In this document: positions 31,280 to 36,258 of the stretch, piece after piece | Position numbering within the stretch: the first letter of the stretch is position 1 | Layout of the letters: each line of letters begins with the position of its first letter | Source of the DNA: VGPE01 sp031431395 | GTDB lineage: Bacteria; Chloroflexota; Limnocylindria; Limnocylindrales; CSP1-4 | Assembly: GCA_031431395.1 (NCBI GenBank) | Contig: JANPDJ010000321.1 | Coordinates: 1-36,258, forward strand | Length of the DNA stretch: 36,258 nt | Direction of reading: 5' to 3' | The notes under the pieces: generated by a model | Databases searched by the model: none | Told to the model about the DNA's origin: nothing | The model's input: the letters and a program-made list of their open reading frames with translations, nothing else | Position numbers and translations under genes: made by a program

Positions 31280-32668
31280 TCAGCCGGCCGGCTTGATGTT
31301 CTGGTTCATACGGAACAGGTTGTCCGGGTCGTACCTTGCCTTGAGCGCCGCCAATCGCTCGTAGTGGGGGCCGTAGGCTTCGGCAACCCGATCCTGCTCG
31401 CCTCCGCTGAGATAGTTGACGTAGGCGGCCTTTCTGGCGAACGGCTGCATCGCCTGCCACAGGCCGCGAGTCCATTCGATGTTCCTGTCGTCGTCGGCAG
31501 CGTCGATCCAGCCGCTGGCGATCAGCAGGTCATGGGTCGCGTCCCGTTGGCCGAAGGCGGTCGCGTCCCGATCGAGACGTCCCATCGCGCCGCCGAACAG
31601 CTCGAAGGCCGCGGCCGTAAACGGCGACGGAACGTCCCGGAACCAGGCGATGAGCGTGTCGACGGCCGCGTCGCTGATCCGATCGATGAAGCTCGACTTC
31701 CAGTAGTTTCGCCGGCCGGGCGGGAAGCCCGGCCCGAACAACTCCTGAACGGCCGTGTACGCCATCGGCCCGAGGAGGTCGGCGGCGGGAGGCCCGAACG
31801 TCCGCAGCGGCGCCACCACACGCTCGCCCTCGTCGAGGTCGCCCGACCAGCACACGATCAGGGCCACGGCCGGGTTGCCGTCCGCGCCCGTGAGCAGGCC
31901 GATGTACACGCTCAGTTCGTCGGGCTGGTCGGCGACGAACTCGCGGTAGAACTGGAAGACCTCTCGTGCGCGCTCGAACGGATGGATGATCAGGCCACCC
32001 AGCACCGTCGGCCCGACCTCGTGCAGCCGGTACTCCAACGCCGTGACGACCCCGAAGTTGCCGCCTCCGCCGCGCACGCCCCAGAAGAGGTCCGCCTGCT
32101 CGGTCGCGCTGGCGGTGCGGACCTGCCCGTCCGCGGTCACGATCTCGACCGACAGCAGGTTGTCGGACGCGAACCCGAAACGGCGCATCAGGTAGCCGAA
32201 GCCGCCGCCCAGGGTGAGGCCGGCGATGCCTGTTTCGGCGAGCGTGCCTCCCGTCGTCGCGAGGCCATGCGCCTGGGTGGCCGCGTCGAATTCGCGCCAG
32301 ATAACGCCACCACCCGCGCGCGCCGTACGCGCCACCGGGTCGACCACGATGTCCTTTATGGGCGAGAGGTCGATCATCAGGCCGCCGTCGCAGACCGCGT
32401 TGCCGGCGACGTTGTGGCCGCCGCCACGCACGGAGAGGAGCAGCGCATGGTCGCGGGCGAAGTTGACGGCCGCCACGACATCCTGGGTCCCGGCGCAGCG
32501 CGCGATGAGCGCCGGGCGACGGTCGATCATCGCGTTCCAGAGCGTCCGGGCCTCGTCGTAGCCGGCATCTTCGGGGTGGAGCAGTTCGCCGCGCAGGCGG
32601 CCCGCCAGCTCGGCAACAGCACCGGCCCCCGGTGTCGCCGTTGCCGGATTGGATTGCATTGCGGTCAC
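31280..32668 (-). CDS. Berberine-bridge-type FAD-linked oxidase
   Basis: A 462-residue flavoprotein of the PCMH/BBE family. The FAD attachment His is in SVRGGGHNVAGNAV (about residue 80). The second flavin site has no Cys (GIAGLTLGGGFGYL), so the flavin is probably bound by one covalent bond. The C-terminal BBE segment NYLSGGEQDRVAEAYG and YDPDNLFRMNQNI is complete. There is no signal peptide, so it is cytoplasmic. Such enzymes oxidise sugars, alcohols or natural products. It is followed at 1 base by the acetyltransferase gene and preceded by a SnoaL-like gene, which suggests a small modification operon. Confidence 0.9.
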   Translation of the reverse strand: MTAMQSNPATATPGAGAVAELAGRLRGELLHPEDAGYDEARTLWNAMIDRRPALIARCAGTQDVVAAVNFARDHALLLSVRGGGHNVAGNAVCDGGLMIDLSPIKDIVVDPVARTARAGGGVIWREFDAATQAHGLATTGGTLAETGIAGLTLGGGFGYLMRRFGFASDNLLSVEIVTADGQVRTASATEQADLFWGVRGGGGNFGVVTALEYRLHEVGPTVLGGLIIHPFERAREVFQFYREFVADQPDELSVYIGLLTGADGNPAVALIVCWSGDLDEGERVVAPLRTFGPPAADLLGPMAYTAVQELFGPGFPPGRRNYWKSSFIDRISDAAVDTLIAWFRDVPSPFTAAAFELFGGAMGRLDRDATAFGQRDATHDLLIASGWIDAADDDRNIEWTRGLWQAMQPFARKAAYVNYLSGGEQDRVAEAYGPHYERLAALKARYDPDNLFRMNQNIKPAG

Positions 32669-32713
32669 GGCGAGCCTCCTCTGGCTGGCTGTCGACTGGC
32701 CCGGGAGCGGACG

Positions 32714-33097
32714 TCAAGCGGCCGTCATCTGGTCGCCCCAGGGCTGGTCGATGACGTAGCGCCAGCCGCCGTCGGGCGCCCGGCGCAGCACGTCCGCGCT
32801 GGTCCCAGCAAGGTTGATCGGGCCATCCGGCCCGGAGCCAGCCAGCGACCAGCGCGTCGAGGCCAGGGCGAGCTCGCCCGTCTGGACCACGACCCCGGGT
32901 TCCATGCTGAGTCGGCCGTTGAGGGCGAGGAAGCCCTGCAACGCGGCGCGAATCTGCTCCGTGCCCGCAAGGACCTGGCCAGGTTGTGCGACGAGGGCGG
33001 CATCGGCCTCGTACAGGGTCAGCATCCGGTCAAGGTCACCCGTGTTGAACGCGTCCGTGAACACTCGGTACATCAGCTCTGGCGTGGTTGCGCGCAT
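32714..33097 (-). CDS. SnoaL/NTF2-like domain protein
   Basis: A 127-residue single-domain NTF2-like protein (YybH/SnoaL group): PELMYRVFTDAFNTGDLDRM, LYEADAALV, GTEQIRAALQGFL and the C-terminal WRYVIDQPW fit the fold. Members are small isomerases or ligand-binding proteins. GAGGAC lies before the ATG. It ends 45 bases upstream of the FAD oxidase gene and is probably cotranscribed with it. The 221 bases before it (33098-33318) hold no supported gene. Confidence 0.85.
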   Translation of the reverse strand: MRATTPELMYRVFTDAFNTGDLDRMLTLYEADAALVAQPGQVLAGTEQIRAALQGFLALNGRLSMEPGVVVQTGELALASTRWSLAGSGPDGPINLAGTSADVLRRAPDGGWRYVIDQPWGDQMTAA

Positions 33098-33318
33098 GAG
33101 TGTCCTCGCATTCCGTTGCTGTGCCGGCAGGGCTGGGCGGAACGAGCGCCCCGGAACCTGGGCTGGTCACCCTCAATGAGCCGTGGTCGTTGCCCAAATG
33201 TTCAGAACCCCCTCTGTTGGCCAGGTGTCGAAGGAGAAGGTTCCGACCGCAACGCCATTGGCAAGCGTCATGCCGGTCCTGCCGGCGCCCGAGCCGGATC
33301 GCCCTGACGCCGGGTCGC

Positions 33319-33945
33319 TCATGGACGGCTGATGATGCAGACGCAGTTCTCGACGAAGCCCTTGTTGTCAGGCAGCTGGTGGAGGATGTCCACCATGAAG
33401 TTGCGACCACCGACGAACGAGTGATAGATCCCGGTCGCCTCAATGATCTTCAGGCCCGCGTTCCCGACCAGCCAGTTCCCTCCGCTCCCGTCGGGAATGG
33501 CTGGGATGTCGAACGGTTCGAATCGCATGGCGATCGAGCCCTTGGGCAGGTTGTAGGCGCACAGGTCCCCGGCGAACTGCACGAAGAAGTTGCCGAACGC
33601 CTTCTTCGGGTCCGGGTTTCCCGGAACCCCCTTGACCGGATAAATCTTCACCGTGGAGTAGGAGCCATCATCGAGCTTGACCGAGTCCAGGCTGAGGTTG
33701 GGCGGGTTGGTAGCGGGCTTGTACGTGCCCTTCAGCAGGATGATGAGCGCGTCGCTGCTCACCGCCTCTTTGGCCAGCAACTGCCCTGGAAAGAGCATCA
33801 GACCACCCAGCCCGACGAGACCCGCGAGGCCCCCGCCGAGCGCACTTCGTCGGCTGATCAAGGTTTGGCCGCTGAGCGGTGGACCGTCCACGACCACCGC
33901 CACGTCGGCAGGGTCCCCTAATTCAGCTACGTGGACGTCATGCAT
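33319..33945 (-). CDS. Exported protein of unknown function with twin-arginine-like signal
   Basis: A 208-residue protein. Residues about 28-60 form an export signal, with SRRSALGGGLAGLVGLGGLM resembling a Tat motif placed after a 30-residue leader. The mature part is beta-rich, with LLKGTYKPA, FFVQFAGDLCAYNLPKGS and AGLKIIEATGIYHSFVGGRN; the last stretch recalls dirigent or allene-oxide-cyclase-like barrels, but I cannot assign it. The start at 33945 follows AAGGAGAGG by 9 bases; an ATG at 34074 in the same frame is less likely. It diverges from the SARP-type regulator, and the repeats between them suggest control by it. Confidence 0.65.
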   Translation of the reverse strand: MHDVHVAELGDPADVAVVVDGPPLSGQTLISRRSALGGGLAGLVGLGGLMLFPGQLLAKEAVSSDALIILLKGTYKPATNPPNLSLDSVKLDDGSYSTVKIYPVKGVPGNPDPKKAFGNFFVQFAGDLCAYNLPKGSIAMRFEPFDIPAIPDGSGGNWLVGNAGLKIIEATGIYHSFVGGRNFMVDILHQLPDNKGFVENCVCIISRP

Positions 33946-34091
33946 CCCACGAATCCTCTCCTTCGCACGGTCGGACCTCCGAGGGTCCGCCTGAACCCTG
34001 GCCATGGCAACGATCTCGGCATCGCCGATGGGCTCGCCGGAGGCTGTAACGGATCGATCCCGAGGCCGGTCCATCGACAGTAGGCAAAGGC

Positions 34092-34130
34092 GCTCAAGGT
34101 TTGCTCAAGGGCGCTCAGCGTTTGCTCTCA
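34092..34130. promoter_or_regulatory. Four GCTCA repeats on a 10-11 bp period: candidate SARP boxes
   Basis: GCTCAAG (34092), GCTCAAG (34103), GCTCAGC (34113) and GCTCTCA (34124) follow each other at steps of 11, 10 and 11 bases. Direct heptamer repeats one helical turn apart are the known binding pattern of SARP/OmpR-type winged helices. They lie between the secreted protein gene and the BTAD regulator gene. Confidence 0.6.
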
Positions 34131-34173
34131 GCCCTGCTCGCCGTCAGCACGTCGGGGTGCGACTATTGCGGCG

Positions 34174-36258
34174 ATGGAGTTTCGCGTACTCGGCCCGCTC
34201 GAAGTCATCGGACCGCTCGGCCCGATCAAGATCGGCGGCCCGATGCGGCGTGCGATCCTGGCCCTGCTCGTCCTGCACGTGGGTGAGACGGTCTCGATCG
34301 ACCAACTCATCGACGAGGTCTGGGGCGATGATCCGCCCAGCGATGCCCGGCACGCGCTCGAGGTCCACGTGTCCGGTCTGCGTCGGGCAATGGGCGCTGA
34401 CCGCGTAGAAACGCGGCCAAATGGGTATCGCCTGCGCGCAGAACGAAGCGATGTCGACCTCGTCCGGTTCGAGTCCCTGGTCGCCGACGCGTCCCGGGCG
34501 TTCTCAGGAGGCGATCCAGCCTTGGCGTCTGGGCAATTTGCGGAGGCGCTCGGCCTGTGGCGAGGGCTGGCCATCGAGGATCTTGTCGCGGGCGCCGCGG
34601 CAAGAACCGAACGCGCGCACCTCGACGACCTCCGCGCATTGGCCGTTGAACGGCGACTGGATGCGGAGCTCGCCTGTGGCCACCATCTCGAGCTGGTGCC
34701 CGAGCTGCGCCGGATCGTCTCCGAGGATCCGTTTGGTGAGGTGTTCCACGCGCGCCTGATGCTCGCGCTCTATCGCTCGGGCCGGCAGGCGGATGCCCTC
34801 GAGGTGTACCGGCGGGCGCGAGAGGTGCTCGAACGTGAACTCGGCGTCGAGCCCGGGCCGCAACTCGAGGCACTGCAGCATGCTGTGCTGACCCACGACC
34901 CAGCGTTGGACCTCCACGTCGCTCCCGCACAGCAACGGGCACAGTCGCCCGCACCGGCCAACCCGCCCGATCCGGCGACGCGACCGCTCCACACCGACAT
35001 GCCGCACAGCGACACGCGCCGCACGGTCACCGCGCTGTTTGTCGAGGTCGGCGGTCCCGCTGCCGTGGAAAAAGCGCTGGATCCCGAATCGGCCCACCGT
35101 CCGGCGGACCGCGCCCTGGATCGGATGCGCGAGACGCTCGAACGGCACGGCGGGATCGTCGACAGGCCCTTCGGCCGCGCGCTGATCGCGCTGTTCGGTG
35201 CCCGACTCGTGCATGAGGATGACGCACTGCGGGCGGTCCGCGCTGGGGCGGACATCCGTGAACTGATCGCGTCGCTGAACGAGCACCTCGAGCCCGATCC
35301 TGGCGGCAAGCTGACCGCACAGATCGGAGTGAGTACGGGCGAGGTGGTGATCAGCGAGGTCGATGGCGCCGTGACCGTGGTCGCCGGCGACGTGGTGGAT
35401 CTGGCTGCGCGACTGGCGCGCGAGGCCGTGCCGGATGAGATCCTGTTGGGGATCGGGACCTACAACCTGGTCCGGTGGACCGTCGACGCGGAACCGGTCC
35501 CAGTCGACTCGCGCGGCGGCTCCGGACACCTGAATGCCGTTCGGTTGGTGACGGTAACACCGGGAATCCAAGGCCACGGGCAACGCTTCGATACGGCCAT
35601 GGTGGGCCGCACCCGGGAGCGTGGGCTCCTGGGTTCAGCCTTGGAGCAGGCGAGCGCAGCCGAACGGTGTCAGCTATTCACATTGCTTGGTCCAGCCGGC
35701 ATCGGGAAGTCGCGCCTGGTGCACGAGTTCCTCCGCTCGGTCCGCCCGGACGCCCAGGTGGCCCGCGGCCGGTGTCCGCCCTATGGTGAGCGGGTCGCCC
35801 TGTGGCCGGTTGCCGAGGCGATCAGGCAGGCCGCAGAAATCGGCGAAGCGGACACCGCTGCCGACGTCCAGGCCAAGATCCGGACTCTTGTCAACGACGA
35901 TCCGCGAGCCTCCGTCATTGCTGATCGGGTGGCTGCGCTGCTCGATGCGTCCCAGGTCGCTTCAACGAGCGAAGAGACGTTCTGGGCTATCCGCAACGTC
36001 TTTGAGGCTCTGGCGCATGCGCGTCCGCTGGTGATCGTCTTCGACGACATGCAGTGGGCCGAGCCCACGTTCCTGGATTTCGTCGAGTACCTATCGGACA
36101 TGTCGCGCGGCGCGCCGATCCTGCTCCTCTGCATCGCCCGGCCAGAGCTTCTCGACGAGCGTCCGGGATGGGCCGGTGGGCATCTGAACGCAACCACGGT
36201 CCTCCTCGAACCGCTTGGCGACAAAGACGTCGCTCGACTGGTTGTGAACCTGCTGGGT
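34174..36258 (+). CDS. SARP-type regulator: winged helix, BTAD, degenerate class III cyclase domain, AAA ATPase (partial)
   Basis: The frame is open from ATG 34174 to the window edge (695 residues seen). Residues 1-95 are a winged helix (MEFRVLGPLEVIGPL, LHVGETVSIDQLIDEVWGDD). Residues 100-245 are the bacterial transcriptional activation domain (FGEVFHARLMLALYRSG, LGVEPGPQLEAL). Residues 280-458 resemble a class III nucleotide cyclase, but the first metal Asp is Glu (TALFVEVGG), the second is Arg (FGRALIALFG) and the transition-state Asn is Asp (VVDLAARLA), so it is probably inactive. From about 475 an AAA_16 ATPase begins, with Walker A GPAGIGKS and Walker B LVIVFDDMQWAEP. TPR repeats probably follow. 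A ligand-sensing regulator of the divergent gene or of secondary metabolism. Confidence 0.9.
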   Translation, partial: MEFRVLGPLEVIGPLGPIKIGGPMRRAILALLVLHVGETVSIDQLIDEVWGDDPPSDARHALEVHVSGLRRAMGADRVETRPNGYRLRAERSDVDLVRFESLVADASRAFSGGDPALASGQFAEALGLWRGLAIEDLVAGAAARTERAHLDDLRALAVERRLDAELACGHHLELVPELRRIVSEDPFGEVFHARLMLALYRSGRQADALEVYRRAREVLERELGVEPGPQLEALQHAVLTHDPALDLHVAPAQQRAQSPAPANPPDPATRPLHTDMPHSDTRRTVTALFVEVGGPAAVEKALDPESAHRPADRALDRMRETLERHGGIVDRPFGRALIALFGARLVHEDDALRAVRAGADIRELIASLNEHLEPDPGGKLTAQIGVSTGEVVISEVDGAVTVVAGDVVDLAARLAREAVPDEILLGIGTYNLVRWTVDAEPVPVDSRGGSGHLNAVRLVTVTPGIQGHGQRFDTAMVGRTRERGLLGSALEQASAAERCQLFTLLGPAGIGKSRLVHEFLRSVRPDAQVARGRCPPYGERVALWPVAEAIRQAAEIGEADTAADVQAKIRTLVNDDPRASVIADRVAALLDASQVASTSEETFWAIRNVFEALAHARPLVIVFDDMQWAEPTFLDFVEYLSDMSRGAPILLLCIARPELLDERPGWAGGHLNATTVLLEPLGDKDVARLVVNLLG

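Noticed and set aside
29304..33307. Very long plus-strand open frames (29304-30857 and 31364-33307)
   Set aside because: They are antisense to the EamA, GNAT, FAD oxidase and SnoaL genes, have Arg/Pro/Gly-biased composition and match no fold. High GC explains them.

Overview
The window is high-GC bacterial chromosome with dense, mostly short-gap operons and frequent 4-bp ATGA/GTGA start-stop overlaps. The gene mix suggests a high-GC Chloroflexota (Limnocylindria/Ellin6529-like) or, less likely, an actinobacterium: a VKOR/DsbA pair, a DUF1918 protein, an AbiEi-type antitoxin, an Mca-like LmbE hydrolase and a BTAD-cyclase-AAA regulator. Several genes appear to be leaderless. This placement is inference; no ribosomal marker is present.

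Bases 1-5720 (+): the 3' end of a cupredoxin-type (NirK-like) copper enzyme, a membrane-anchored DsbA-like thiol oxidoreductase coupled to VKOR, an intergenic 15-bp minisatellite, then a tightly overlapping zur-znuA-znuC-znuB-like metal import operon. Bases 5739-9959 (-): ribokinase family kinase, FabI/FabL-like SDR, CoA transferase and a YbaK-family deacylase. Bases 10074-16709: LmbE/PIG-L hydrolase, tRNA-Asp (-), threonine aldolase, DUF885 metallopeptidase-like protein, a divergent HisA-like barrel, a lipoprotein cyclophilin and a second, frameshifted cyclophilin.

Bases 17156-27739 are the most interesting part. A small structured RNA with its own promoter and terminator (possibly 6S RNA) is followed by tRNA-Arg(CCG). 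The last 24 bases of this tRNA recur at 18659 (22/24) and at 27716 (24/24). This is the signature of two tandem genomic islands integrated at the tRNA 3' end. Each left boundary carries a decayed C-terminal fragment of what looks like a large serine recombinase. The cargo is a small membrane protein, a 40-residue basic protein, a large FtsX-type permease with two ATPases and a lipoprotein, a divergent OmpR/histidine kinase pair and a DUF1918 protein. A pair of inverted 18-bp motifs lies between the transporter operon and the kinase operon, so the two-component system probably controls the exporter.

Bases 27852-36258 look like an accessory, partly decayed zone: an AbiEi antitoxin with only the start of its AbiEii toxin, fused tail-to-tail to the start of an FAD monooxygenase, an EamA permease, a second FAD monooxygenase stub, a frameshifted double GNAT acetyltransferase, a berberine-bridge-type FAD oxidase, a SnoaL-like protein, a secreted protein of unknown function and, running off the end, a SARP-type regulator with a degenerate cyclase domain and an AAA ATPase. 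In front of the regulator lie four GCTCA repeats spaced one helical turn apart.
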